Assembly: GCA_014799475.1 (NCBI GenBank)
Contig: JAAVHX010000034.1
Coordinates: forward strand, 1 to 64,000
Reading direction: 5' to 3'
From: Clostridiales bacterium
GTDB taxonomy: Bacteria; Bacillota; Clostridia; Oscillospirales; Oscillospiraceae
Length of the DNA stretch: 64,000 bases
The notes under the pieces are model-generated. The model was not told the origin of the DNA. It did not search any database and worked only from the letters and a program-made list of their open reading frames with translations. Positions 8,140 through 17,920 of this stretch are shown here, piece after piece. Each line of letters starts with the position of its first letter. Within the stretch, counting starts at the first letter, position 1. The position numbers and the translations under genes were made by a program.

Positions 8140-10521
8140 TCAGAGAGGCCAGCTGGGGAACCAGCGCAGAAAATAGGTGCTGTACCAGGTTGGCACGTAG
8201 ATACCGATGAGTTCGGGATAGAAAATGGCGTACAGCCCCGCCGCGCAGCCGGTGAAGCCGTAGACCGCCAGCCGGTACCCCGTCCGCTTCCGGGTCATCA
8301 TGTCGTCCATGAGGTAGGCAATGGCGAAGCACAAAAACAGCACTGTGGGGAAGTAGTGGTAGGCGAACAGGATGCGCCCGATGGGCAGCCAGGGCACAAA
8401 TTGGGACAGGATGGCGACGAGGATGAACAGCCCCTTGCCGCATTTCCGCCGCACCGTCTGGATGGCCACGCCGAAGAAGGCCGCCAGCCCCGCCCAGGAC
8501 ACCAGGGGGTTGTTGAAGGAGGCGAACAGGCTCTTCATCCCCGGCACGTCCAGGTCGCGGTAGTACAGGATGGGCCGTCCGTCGAAGATCCACTGGTACC
8601 AATAGGATTCGTAGGGGTGGTGGGTTTTAACGCTCTGGTGGTAGGTGAGCATGAAGTGCTGGTTTTTCAGCATGATGTCCACCGGGTTGACGCTCTTATC
8701 CGGGATGGCCTGGAAGAACGCCCCGATCCGATCCCCCATGCCGGGGGCCTTGCCCGTTTCCGCCAGCTTTTCAGTGACCTGCGCGAGCTGCCCCGGCAGC
8801 CTGTCCAGGTGCTGGGGGAGCTGGACAAAGGGCCAGGTCAGGGACTCCCGGGCCATCCCCCAGAAGCCGGCGGCATTGCCCTTTGCCACGGCGTAGGGGA
8901 AATAGGACACCGTGTAAATACAAAGGGGAATGATAACAAAGAATAATACGGACAGTAAGATGGTTCCCGCCACGTGAATGGCGAAAGAGGGCACCTGGGG
9001 CCGCTCCCAGGGGGGCGGGGCCTCCTGGAACATGGCCTCCGTCACCTCCTGACGGAGCTCCGGGGGGGCCGCCGTCCGCCGGGCCTCGTTCTCCGCCTCG
9101 TGCCAATCCCCGGCCTTGAAAACCATCCCCAGCAGCCACAGCAGGGCCAGCCCCGCCCCGGCGTATACCACCGTCCACTTGGAGGCGCAGCCGATGCCCC
9201 AGAACAGGCCGCTGAGCCCCAGGGGCAGGATGTAATGCCGCAGCTTCTTCCCGGCGGGCACCGCCAGCCAGCGGTACATGAAGTAGTAGGACACCAGGAT
9301 AAAGAACACGCCGTAGGTGTCGATGGTGGCGATGCGGGTCTGCACCAGGTGCATAAAGTCGAAGGTGAACAGGGCCGTGCCGCACAGGGCCACGGGGGTT
9401 TTGCCGAACAGGTTTTTGAGGAAGAGATACAGCACCGGCACCATCAGCACGCCGAACAGCGTGCCCATGAACCGCCAGCCGAAGGGGACCATGCCGAACA
9501 TCATGATCCCGACGGAGATGATCAGCTTGCCCAGGGGCGGGTGGGACACCTCATAGGGATAGACGTTGTTGAGATGCTCCAGGGCGGTGCGGGGGTGGTA
9601 AATTTCATCGAAGTAGGAGGAGTTGAAATATGTGGGGTGGGCCGGAATGATGTCCTGCTCGTCAAAGAGGGCGTCCGCCCCGGTGGGAGAGACATCGAGC
9701 CTGTTATCTGAATCGTTGTAGAGGACCATCTCCCCCAGCTCCATGGGGAGATGGTGGGCGTCGGGGATGGCGGTCAGCCGAAAGTATTTCGCCTGGACGA
9801 CAGCGCCGTCCTGTATGGTGATGTGATGCCACTTGAGCAGGGTGTTATATGCCTGCCGGATGGACTGCACCGACCCGGCGGGAGCTCCCGGGGACACCTG
9901 GGTCCAATAGTAGGCGGTCCTGGTCTGGAGGTCGGTGGTGTCCTGCCCGGGCCGCTTGGCTGTCCACGCGCCGTCCACAAAGACCTCGTCCACGACCTGA
10001 AGGGCAGTCCACTCCTCCCCGTCGGCGGAAACCTCCAGCGAGTATGCCCCGGTGCCGATGCGGGTGTACCAGCCGATACCGGCCAGGGCGACCTCCTGAT
10101 CCAGTTCCCAGGTGATCGTCTCCCGCTCCATAAAGGGCTGGACGGACTGGGGCGCGGACAGGCTACCCAGCCGGAAAAACGCCGTGAAGGCGTACACCGC
10201 CGTCAGCAGCAGTACGGGCAGGACGTCCCGCCGCTCCATGGGGTGGCAGGGCAGGGTGAGGGTCATGCGCCGGGGCTTGGAGCGCTCCTCCGACATGGCG
10301 ATCCACTCCAGGCTGCGGGGCCGGGGGCGCAGGCACCACCAGTAGTAGACGAAAAAGGAGACGCACACCCCCATCCCCAGGATGGCCCACACAAAGGCGG
10401 GGGACAGATTGCCAAAAAACCAGGACACGCCGTATACCACCGCGTCCCAGGCCTGCCCGAAGGTGAGCGGGGCGCTCTCCTCCGGCGCGGCCGAGGCGGT
10501 CAAAGCCAGTAAGTTGATCAT
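8140..10521 (-). CDS. Dolichyl-phosphate-mannose-protein mannosyltransferase (PMT/GT39-like) with inserted discoidin-like extracytoplasmic segment
   Basis: Multi-TM; FDEIYHPRTALEHL, SHPPLGKL, SYFPYA and HPYESYWYQWIFDGRPILYY are PMT-like; beta-rich insert SLEVSADGEEWTAL...AKYFRLTAIPD. Start may be 10533. Confidence 0.88.
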   Translation of the reverse strand: MINLLALTASAAPEESAPLTFGQAWDAVVYGVSWFFGNLSPAFVWAILGMGVCVSFFVYYWWCLRPRPRSLEWIAMSEERSKPRRMTLTLPCHPMERRDVLPVLLLTAVYAFTAFFRLGSLSAPQSVQPFMERETITWELDQEVALAGIGWYTRIGTGAYSLEVSADGEEWTALQVVDEVFVDGAWTAKRPGQDTTDLQTRTAYYWTQVSPGAPAGSVQSIRQAYNTLLKWHHITIQDGAVVQAKYFRLTAIPDAHHLPMELGEMVLYNDSDNRLDVSPTGADALFDEQDIIPAHPTYFNSSYFDEIYHPRTALEHLNNVYPYEVSHPPLGKLIISVGIMMFGMVPFGWRFMGTLFGVLMVPVLYLFLKNLFGKTPVALCGTALFTFDFMHLVQTRIATIDTYGVFFILVSYYFMYRWLAVPAGKKLRHYILPLGLSGLFWGIGCASKWTVVYAGAGLALLWLLGMVFKAGDWHEAENEARRTAAPPELRQEVTEAMFQEAPPPWERPQVPSFAIHVAGTILLSVLFFVIIPLCIYTVSYFPYAVAKGNAAGFWGMARESLTWPFVQLPQHLDRLPGQLAQVTEKLAETGKAPGMGDRIGAFFQAIPDKSVNPVDIMLKNQHFMLTYHQSVKTHHPYESYWYQWIFDGRPILYYRDLDVPGMKSLFASFNNPLVSWAGLAAFFGVAIQTVRRKCGKGLFILVAILSQFVPWLPIGRILFAYHYFPTVLFLCFAIAYLMDDMMTRKRTGYRLAVYGFTGCAAGLYAIFYPELIGIYVPTWYSTYFLRWFPSWPL

Positions 10522-10703
10522 GGGAACCTCCATGCGCACCGGGTGCGCTCGCGTCAGTAAACCGGGCCGATACTCATACCCCAATATCTTACTACGAACC
10601 GGCGGGAAAAGAAAGCCCTTTTTTGCCAACTCTTTTTAAGCCCGGGCGGCGCGCCAAAAAAACTGCCCCGGTACGGCGCGCGTACCGGGACAGGGCGCTG
10701 GGT

Positions 10704-11288
10704 TCACAGCAGGTTGGCCCGCTCCAGCCGGCGGCGGACGGGCGTACCCACAATGAGCGCCACCGCCATCTTGGCCAGATCCCAGGGGATAAACGGGAAC
10801 ACGCAGGCCGCCAGGGCTTTTTGCAGGTCTACCCCGGCCTGGACGCAGTACCAGGCGGTGCCGAAGGCGTACAGCACCGCGGTGGCCGCCACCATCCCCA
10901 TGAACTGGGCCGCCAGGGCGATGACCATGCCGGACTTGCCTTTTTCATCAAAGCGGTGGGCTGACCATTGGACCACCGCCCCCGCCAGCAGGACCATGGG
11001 CAGATAGCCCACCAGATAGCCCCCCGTGGGGCCCAGCAGACGGGCCGCGCCCCCCATGTAGTTGCTGAACACCGGCAGGCCCACAAAGCCCACCAGTAGG
11101 TACACCAGGGTGCTCACCGTCCCCCAGACGCCTCCCAGCATATAGGCGGTCAGGTAGATGGCCAGGGTGCCCCCGGTGATGGAGATGGGGCCGATGGGGA
11201 TGGAGATGGGGGCGATCACGCACGTCACCGCCGCCATCACGGCGCACAGGGTGAGCCGCCGGGTGTCCACTAAGGATCTCGTTGTCAT
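10704..11288 (-). CDS. bioY: Biotin transporter BioY (ECF S component)
   Basis: LGGVWGTVSTLVYLLVGFVGLPVF and GPTGGYLVGYLPM are BioY signatures. Confidence 0.92.
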   Translation of the reverse strand: MTTRSLVDTRRLTLCAVMAAVTCVIAPISIPIGPISITGGTLAIYLTAYMLGGVWGTVSTLVYLLVGFVGLPVFSNYMGGAARLLGPTGGYLVGYLPMVLLAGAVVQWSAHRFDEKGKSGMVIALAAQFMGMVAATAVLYAFGTAWYCVQAGVDLQKALAACVFPFIPWDLAKMAVALIVGTPVRRRLERANLL

Positions 11289-11303
11289 ATAGGATCACTC
11301 CAA

Positions 11304-11335
11304 TTGTAAACTGATTTGCGAGTTAGAGTATACAA
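11304..11335 (-). promoter_or_regulatory. Candidate BirA operator upstream of bioY
   Basis: TTGTAAACT-N14-AGTATACAA, near-perfect inverted repeat matching the BirA box pattern. Confidence 0.65.
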
Positions 11336-11493
11336 TAGGGGCGGCGCCTTGTCAAGACCGTTTTTCCCGGCATTGCCTTTTTGATCTGGATGTGATAAGA
11401 TGAACAAAATTGCGCTGCCGGGTGGTAACGGGCCGATTTCTGCCCGGTTTATCAGCGGATGAAAGTTCTTCTTCGGTTACTTGGGAGGTCTCC

Positions 11494-12519
11494 ATGAAGA
11501 TAACATATCTGGTTCAGCGGGCGCTGAATATGAACTACAAGGCCATGCTGGGCAAAATCAGCTCCATCCACAAAAAGACGGGCCGCTCCCGCCTATCCAT
11601 CTTCCGGGATATGCGGGACTGCGCGGTGAAGTACGGCGCGGGCTATATGGACTACGACCTGTTTGAGATGTACGACCTCACCCCGGAGCAGCGGGACACC
11701 TACCTGACCCGGGGGCGGAACAACGAGATCGTGGTGAAGTACAACGACAAGGCCCACATGGACGATCTGGGGGACAAAGTCAAGTTTAACGCCCGGTTTG
11801 AGCGGTTCCTCCACCGGGATTGGATCCCGGTGACCGGGGACAACCGGGAGGAGGTGCTGGCCTTTCTGGCCCGCCACCCGGTGTTCATGGCAAAGCCCTC
11901 AACGGGGAGCTGCGGCTGGGGCATCGAGAAGCTGAAGGCGGAGGACTACCCCTCCCTGGACGCCCTCTACGACCACCTGGCGGAGCGTGCCCCACTGTTG
12001 GAGCTGGAGGAGGTCATCGTCCAGCACCCCGCGGTGGCGGCCATCTATCCCGGCTCCATCAACACGGTGCGCATGGTGACCATCCGGGGGAAGAGCGGCA
12101 AGGTGTATCTGGTCACCGCTATGTTCCGCATCGGCAACGGCAAGTTCGTGGACAACTTCAACAGCGGCGGCATGGTGGCCCCCATGGACCCGGAGACGGG
12201 CGCCGTCATCGACCGGGCGCTGGACAAGCAGAAGAGCCTGTACGCAGACCACCCCGCCACGGGGACGCAGATCAAGGGCTTCACCTTCCCCGACTGGGAC
12301 AGGGCCAAAGCCCTGGTGACGGAGGCCGCCCAGATCATCCCCGAGGTGGGCTACGTGGGCTGGGACGTGTGCTTTACCCCGGACGGGCCCTGCCTGGTGG
12401 AGGGCAACCAGTTCCCCGGCCATGACATCTATCAGCTCCCCGTCCACACGCCGGACAAGATCGGCATCATGCCCCGGTTCCGGGCCATTGAGGCGGAGGA
12501 GGAAGCGCTGAACCGATAG
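11494..12519 (+). CDS. ATP-grasp protein, sugar-transfer-associated type
   Basis: KPSTGSCGWGIEKLKAED...HPAVAAIYPGSINTVRMVTI...EGNQFPGHDIYQLP. Confidence 0.75.
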   Translation: MKITYLVQRALNMNYKAMLGKISSIHKKTGRSRLSIFRDMRDCAVKYGAGYMDYDLFEMYDLTPEQRDTYLTRGRNNEIVVKYNDKAHMDDLGDKVKFNARFERFLHRDWIPVTGDNREEVLAFLARHPVFMAKPSTGSCGWGIEKLKAEDYPSLDALYDHLAERAPLLELEEVIVQHPAVAAIYPGSINTVRMVTIRGKSGKVYLVTAMFRIGNGKFVDNFNSGGMVAPMDPETGAVIDRALDKQKSLYADHPATGTQIKGFTFPDWDRAKALVTEAAQIIPEVGYVGWDVCFTPDGPCLVEGNQFPGHDIYQLPVHTPDKIGIMPRFRAIEAEEEALNR

Positions 12520-12537
12520 GCGCAATTTAGCAAAACC

Positions 12538-12566
12538 GGCCCCGCGTTGACGGCGCGGGGCCTTTT
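12538..12566 (+). terminator. Intrinsic terminator after the ATP-grasp gene
   Basis: GGCCCCGCG-TTGACGG-CGCGGGGCC-TTTT. Confidence 0.8.
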
Positions 12567-12583
12567 CACAAGAGGGTGATGGG

Positions 12584-13243
12584 ATGAAGCTGGATCTATC
12601 AGAGCCCCTGCGCTACCTGGGGGTGCGGGGTGAGCCTGACCCCGCGCTGTACACTGAGATGTCCGCTGTAGCGGGCAGGCTCACCCGAGCTGTGACGCCC
12701 CGGTGGGTGTGGCGGGTGTTTCACGTGAAACATACGTTTGATGGAGAGGGGCTGGAGGGGACGGGCCTCGTCCTCACCGGGGAGATGGCCCGCAAAATGC
12801 TGGCGGACTGCTCCCAGGCCGTCCTGTTGGCCTGCACCCTGGGGGCGGGGTTTGAGACGTTACTGCGGGCCGAGCAGGCCCGGAGCATAGCCCGTGCCGC
12901 CATGCTGGACGCCTGCGGCTCCGCCTGGGTGGAGTGTGGGTGTGACCAGGCGGAGCGGGAGATTTCCGCCCGGTTCCCGGGGATATACCGCACCGACCGC
13001 TTCAGCCCCGGCTACGGCGACCTGCCGCTGGAGCTGCAAAAGGACATCTGCGCCCTGTTGGACGCCCAGCGGCGGCTGGGGGTGCAGGTGACGGACAGCC
13101 TGCTGATGAACCCCACCAAGTCCGTCACCGCCATTATTGGGCTGTCAGACAACCCCCAGCCCGCCCGGGTGAAGGGCTGCAAGTTCTGCAATCTGCGCGA
13201 AAGCTGCCAATACCGCAAGGAGGGGAAAACCTGTGGATCTTGA
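12584..13243 (+). CDS. Methionine synthase reactivation-domain protein (stand-alone)
   Basis: RYLGVRGEPD...LACTLGAGFE...DRFSPGYGDLPLELQ...NPTKSVTAIIGLSDN; terminal CKFCNLRESCQYR. Confidence 0.85.
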   Translation: MKLDLSEPLRYLGVRGEPDPALYTEMSAVAGRLTRAVTPRWVWRVFHVKHTFDGEGLEGTGLVLTGEMARKMLADCSQAVLLACTLGAGFETLLRAEQARSIARAAMLDACGSAWVECGCDQAEREISARFPGIYRTDRFSPGYGDLPLELQKDICALLDAQRRLGVQVTDSLLMNPTKSVTAIIGLSDNPQPARVKGCKFCNLRESCQYRKEGKTCGS

Positions 13244-15617
13244 TTTCTTATACGATGGGATCGTCATTCTGGACGGCGCCATGGGCACCGTTTTACAGCA
13301 GAAGGGCCTGCCCCCCGGGGGCAAGCCGGAGCTGCTGAACTTTACCCAGCCCGACTTACTCCGAAGCGTTTACCGGGAGTACATCGACGCCGGGAGCAAT
13401 ATCATCTACGCCAACACTTTCGGGGCCAGCGCCCCCAAGCTGGCCGGGACGGGCAAAACGGTGGACGAGGTGGTGTCCGCCGCTATCGCCATCGCGAAGG
13501 AGGCCGCCGCTGGGACCGATGCCGGCAGTCTGCCGACTGCCGTAGCCCTGGACATGGGCCCCCTGGGGGAGCTGCTGGAGCCGCTGGGCACGCTGTCCTT
13601 CGAGCGGGCCTATGAGTATTTTAAAGAGGTGGCTGTGGCGGGCGAAAAGGCGGGGGCCGATTTGGCGGTCATCGAGACCATGACCGACCTGTACGAGGCC
13701 AAAGCCGCCCTGCTGGCGGTGAAGGAAAACACCCGCCTGCCCGCGCTGGTCACCATGTCCTTTGAGCAAAACGGCCGCACCTTCACCGGCTGCACCATCG
13801 CCTCCATGGCCCGGACGCTGGAGGGGCTGGGGGCGGACGCCATCGGGCTGAACTGCTCCCTTGGCCCCGACCTGCTGGCTCCCATGCTCAAGGAACTGTG
13901 CGAGAACACCCGCCTGCCCGTCATCGCCAAGCCCAACGCGGGCCTGCCCGACCCAGCCACCGGGGCCTACGACATGGGCCCGGAGGAGTTCGTCCGGGCC
14001 CTGGCCCCCTGCCTGGACGTAGGTGTCACCATTTTCGGCGGCTGCTGCGGCACCTCGCCGGAATATATCCGGGCGCTGGCACTAGCCCTGAAAGATAAGA
14101 TGCCCGCCCCCCGTGTGTACCGATCTGCGGGTTTCATCTGCTCCGCCATGACCCCCTGTTTCCTGGAGGGGGTGCGGGTCATCGGCGAGCGGGTCAACCC
14201 CACGGGCAAAAAGCGCTTCCAGCAGGCCCTGCTGGAAAACGACCTGGACTATATCCTGGACGTGGCCGTCCAGCAGGAGGACGCGGGGGCGGACATCCTG
14301 GACGTGAACGTGGGCTTCCCCGGGGTGGACGAGGTGGCCATGCTCCCCCGTGTGGTGAAGAAGATCCAGAGCGCCGTCTCCCTGCCCCTACAATTGGATT
14401 CCTCCAACCCGGACGCCCTGGAGGCGGGGCTGCGGGTGTATAACGGCAAGGCGGCGGTGAATTCGGTGAACGGCGAGCGGGCGGTGCTGGACCGCGTTCT
14501 GCCCATCGTGAAGAAATACGGGGCCAGCGTAGTGGGCCTGTGCCTGGACGAAAAGGGCATCCCCCAGACCGCCGAGGGCCGGGTGGCCATTGCCCGCCGC
14601 ATCCTGGACGCGGCCCTCAGCTACGGCATTCCGGCGGAGGATGTGTGGATCGACTGCCTGACCCTCACCGTGTCCGCCCAGCAGGAGCAGGCACAAGAGA
14701 CCCTCAAGGCCGTGCGCATGGTGCGGGAGGAGCTGGGGCTCCAGGTGGTGCTGGGGGTGTCCAACATCTCCTTCGGCCTGCCCAGCCGCTCCCTGGTCAC
14801 CCAGAATTTCCTCATCCAGGCCATGGCGGCGGGGCTCACCCTGCCCATCATCAACCCCAACCAGCGGGAGATGATGGACGCGGTGGCGGCGTTCAAGGTG
14901 CTGTCCGGCGAGGACGTGGGCAGCCGGGGCTACATCGCCCGGTTTGCCGACGCCGCCCCGGCGGCGAAAACCGCCTCCGCCGCGCCGGGGAAAGGTCTTA
15001 CCCTGGAGGACGCGATCATCCGTGGCTTGGAGGGGGACGCCGGACGGTTGGCGAAGGAGGCGCTGCAAAGCCAGGACGAGCTGTCCCTGGTGGAAGGGCG
15101 GCTTATCCCCGCCCTGGACAGGGTGGGCGAGGACTACGAGGCGGGGCGGGCCTTCCTGCCCCAGCTGCTCTCCGCCGCCCAGGCCGCCCAGGCGGTGTTC
15201 GAGGTCATCAAGGCGTCCGTGGCCCAAAAGGGCGGCGCCCCGGTGAAGAAGGGCAAGTTCGCCATCGCCACCGTCAAGGGGGACATCCACGACATCGGCA
15301 AGAACATCGTGCGCACGGTGATGGAGAACTACGGCTATGAAGCCGTTGACCTGGGCCGGGACGTGCCGCCCGAGGTCATTGTGGACACGGTGAAGGAGCA
15401 GAATATCAAACTGGTGGGGCTGTCCGCCCTGATGACCACCACCCTGCCCGCCATGGAGGAGACCATCCGGCAGCTCAAGGCCCTGCCCGACCCGCCGATT
15501 GTCTGGGTGGGCGGCGCGGTGGTGACCCCCGAGTACGCCAGGGAGATGGGGGCGGACTACTACGCGAAGGACGCTAGAGCGTCGGTGGAGATCGCCCGGA
15601 AGGTGTTTGGAGCATGA
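13233..15617 (+). CDS. metH: Cobalamin-dependent methionine synthase (Hcy-binding, pterin-binding and B12-binding domains)
   Basis: IFGGCCGTSPEYIRAL; GERVNPTGKKRFQQAL; DIHDIGKNIV (DxHxxG cobalamin motif). Confidence 0.93.
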   Translation: MDLDFLYDGIVILDGAMGTVLQQKGLPPGGKPELLNFTQPDLLRSVYREYIDAGSNIIYANTFGASAPKLAGTGKTVDEVVSAAIAIAKEAAAGTDAGSLPTAVALDMGPLGELLEPLGTLSFERAYEYFKEVAVAGEKAGADLAVIETMTDLYEAKAALLAVKENTRLPALVTMSFEQNGRTFTGCTIASMARTLEGLGADAIGLNCSLGPDLLAPMLKELCENTRLPVIAKPNAGLPDPATGAYDMGPEEFVRALAPCLDVGVTIFGGCCGTSPEYIRALALALKDKMPAPRVYRSAGFICSAMTPCFLEGVRVIGERVNPTGKKRFQQALLENDLDYILDVAVQQEDAGADILDVNVGFPGVDEVAMLPRVVKKIQSAVSLPLQLDSSNPDALEAGLRVYNGKAAVNSVNGERAVLDRVLPIVKKYGASVVGLCLDEKGIPQTAEGRVAIARRILDAALSYGIPAEDVWIDCLTLTVSAQQEQAQETLKAVRMVREELGLQVVLGVSNISFGLPSRSLVTQNFLIQAMAAGLTLPIINPNQREMMDAVAAFKVLSGEDVGSRGYIARFADAAPAAKTASAAPGKGLTLEDAIIRGLEGDAGRLAKEALQSQDELSLVEGRLIPALDRVGEDYEAGRAFLPQLLSAAQAAQAVFEVIKASVAQKGGAPVKKGKFAIATVKGDIHDIGKNIVRTVMENYGYEAVDLGRDVPPEVIVDTVKEQNIKLVGLSALMTTTLPAMEETIRQLKALPDPPIVWVGGAVVTPEYAREMGADYYAKDARASVEIARKVFGA

Positions 15618-17371
15618 ACATTCGAGCGTATTTGGCGCAGGGCAAGCCCCTGCTGTTTGACGGGGCCATGGGGACCTACTTTGCCTCCCGCCCCGGCAGG
15701 ACCGAGACCCGGTGCGAGCCGGCCAATTTGAATCACCCAGAGGAGATCGCCGCCATCCACCGCTCCTATCTGGAGGCGGGCGCCCGTGCCATCCGCACCA
15801 ACACCTTCGACGTGGGGACGGACGGGGAGGGGGCCGGACGGATCATCCGGGCGGGGTGCCGCCTCGCCCTGGAGGCGGCCCAGCCCTTCGGGGCCGTTGT
15901 GTTTGCCGACCTGGGCCCCGCTCCTCTGGAGGGGGCGCTGTCCCCCGGAGAGTGTTACTGCCAACAGGCGGAGATATTTCTGGATCAGGGGCTGACCTGT
16001 TTCGCGGCGGAGACCCTGTCCTCCGACGAGGGTGTCCCCGAGCTGGCCCGGTACATCAAAGAACGCTGCCCCGAGGCGTTCCTGCTGGTGTCCTTCGCCG
16101 TGGGAGCGGACGGGATGACCCGGGAGGGCCTGCCGGGGCGCGCCCTCTTTGAGCGGGCCGCCGCCCTGGAGGGGGTGGACGCGGTGGGCTTCAACTGCGT
16201 GTCCGGCCCCCACCATCTGCTGGAATTTGTCCGGGGGCTGGATCTGGGCGTTTTGAACGGCAAGGTCCTGTCCATGATGCCCAACGCGGGCTATCCCACG
16301 GTGCTGGGGCGAAGGGTGGTATACCAGGGACAGGCGGACTATTTCGCCGCCCAGCTGGCGGACATCGCCCGGGCGGGGGCGGCCATTGTGGGCGGCTGCT
16401 GCGGCACCACGCCCCGTCACATCGCGGCCACCGCCGGGGCGCTGAAAGACCTCTCCGCCAAGCTGTCTGCCCCTCCTGCCCAGCCTAGGGCGGCATTAGT
16501 GACACGTTCTGTAGAAAACCACCTTAGGAACAAACTGGAGGCGGGGAAACGTGTTATTGCCGTGGAGCTGGATCCGCCGGCGGACGACCGGGTGGACGCC
16601 TTCATGGACGGGGTCCGCGCCCTGCGGGAGGCGGGGGCGGACGCCATCACCGTGTCCGACTGCCCGGTGGGCCGTCCCCGCGCGGACAGCTCCCTGCTGG
16701 CCTGTAAGATCCGCCGGGAGACGGGGATGGAGCCTCTGCCCCACATGACCTGCCGGGACCGCAACCTGAACGCCACCAAGGCGCTGCTGCTGGGGCTGAG
16801 CATGGAGGGGGTGCGCAACGTGCTGCTGGTCACCGGCGACCCCGTCCCCACCGAGGACCGGGACGAGGTGAAGAGCGTGTTCAACTTCAACTCCCGGAAG
16901 CTGATCCGCTATGTCAGCGGGCTCACCGACCACGGCCTGTCCGCCCCCTTCCAGATATTCGGGGCGCTGAACGTGAACGCCGTCAACTTCCAGAAGCAGC
17001 TGGAGCTGGCCCTGGAGAAGGAGGAGGCCGGGGCGGCGGGCTTCCTCACCCAGCCGGTGCACTCCCCCCGGGCGCTGGAAAACCTGGCGCTGGCCCGTCA
17101 GACGCTGAAGGGCAAAATCCTGGGCGGTGTGTTCCCCATCGTCAGCCACCGCAACGCCCTGTTCCTCAACAACGAGGTGGCGGGGGTGTCCGTACCGGAG
17201 GAGATCGTGAGGCGCTACGAGGGCCTGGGCCGGGAGGAGGCGGAGGAGCTGGCCCTGGAGCTGTCGGTGAAAACCGCCCGGGACATGGAGCCCTATACCG
17301 ACGGGTGGTATCTCATGACCCCCTTCCGGCGGGTGGAATTGATTACGCGGATCATGGCGGAGCTGAGATAA
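15614..17371 (+). CDS. Bifunctional homocysteine S-methyltransferase/methylenetetrahydrofolate reductase
   Basis: N-terminal DGAMGTYF...VGGCCGTTPRHI; C-terminal MTHFR-like VELDPPADD...HMTCRDRNLNATK. Confidence 0.92.
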   Translation: MNIRAYLAQGKPLLFDGAMGTYFASRPGRTETRCEPANLNHPEEIAAIHRSYLEAGARAIRTNTFDVGTDGEGAGRIIRAGCRLALEAAQPFGAVVFADLGPAPLEGALSPGECYCQQAEIFLDQGLTCFAAETLSSDEGVPELARYIKERCPEAFLLVSFAVGADGMTREGLPGRALFERAAALEGVDAVGFNCVSGPHHLLEFVRGLDLGVLNGKVLSMMPNAGYPTVLGRRVVYQGQADYFAAQLADIARAGAAIVGGCCGTTPRHIAATAGALKDLSAKLSAPPAQPRAALVTRSVENHLRNKLEAGKRVIAVELDPPADDRVDAFMDGVRALREAGADAITVSDCPVGRPRADSSLLACKIRRETGMEPLPHMTCRDRNLNATKALLLGLSMEGVRNVLLVTGDPVPTEDRDEVKSVFNFNSRKLIRYVSGLTDHGLSAPFQIFGALNVNAVNFQKQLELALEKEEAGAAGFLTQPVHSPRALENLALARQTLKGKILGGVFPIVSHRNALFLNNEVAGVSVPEEIVRRYEGLGREEAEELALELSVKTARDMEPYTDGWYLMTPFRRVELITRIMAELR

Positions 17372-17409
17372 AAAATCCGGGCCCCGGCGTATGCCGGGGC
17401 CCGGTTCGT

Positions 17410-17919
17410 TTATCGGTTGAAGCCGTATTGGCCGCACAGCCTGGTGAGCAGCCCGCGCAGGGGGTTGAACAGCACCAGGGCGATGGCGAAGTTGGCCCCG
17501 CCGTGGACGAGATCCCAGGGGATGCCCGACAGCCACCAGGACAGCGCCAACCCCCAGCCCCCCGCCGCCCAGTAGGTGAGGGCGCACAGCGCCCCGAAAC
17601 CCAGCCCGAACAGGCCGGACAGCGCCGCCCAGCCCAGGGGGGACTCCATCTTCCGCAGCAGGCGGGCCAGACAGAACAGGACGAGCCACACGTATAAGTA
17701 GAACACCGACCAAAGCTGGATGCCCCAAACGGCGTATTCCAGCAGCACGTAGACGTAGACGGCGTACAGCCCCCGCCAGCCGAAGCACACGGCGTACAGC
17801 ATCACCAGCAGGGACACCGGCTCGATGTTGGGCAGGGGGGCCATGGCCATCTTGGCGGCGAAGAGCAGTCCGCCCAGCAGGCCGAAAAGGGTGATCCTCC
17901 GGGCAAGGGCGCGGGCCAT
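17410..17919 (-). CDS. ECF transporter S component-like membrane protein
   Basis: Hydrophobic; LLGGLLFAAKMAMAPLPNIEPVSLLVMLYAVCFG and GIPWDLVHGGANF motifs. Confidence 0.78.
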   Translation of the reverse strand: MARALARRITLFGLLGGLLFAAKMAMAPLPNIEPVSLLVMLYAVCFGWRGLYAVYVYVLLEYAVWGIQLWSVFYLYVWLVLFCLARLLRKMESPLGWAALSGLFGLGFGALCALTYWAAGGWGLALSWWLSGIPWDLVHGGANFAIALVLFNPLRGLLTRLCGQYGFNR

Positions 17920-17920
17920 G

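Noticed and set aside
11390-11493. Possible cobalamin riboswitch upstream of the ATP-grasp gene or methionine cluster
   Set aside because: GCCGGGTGGTAACGGG superficially recalls a B12 box, but the conserved core GCCACTG segment and spacing are absent and the downstream gene is not a B12 gene.
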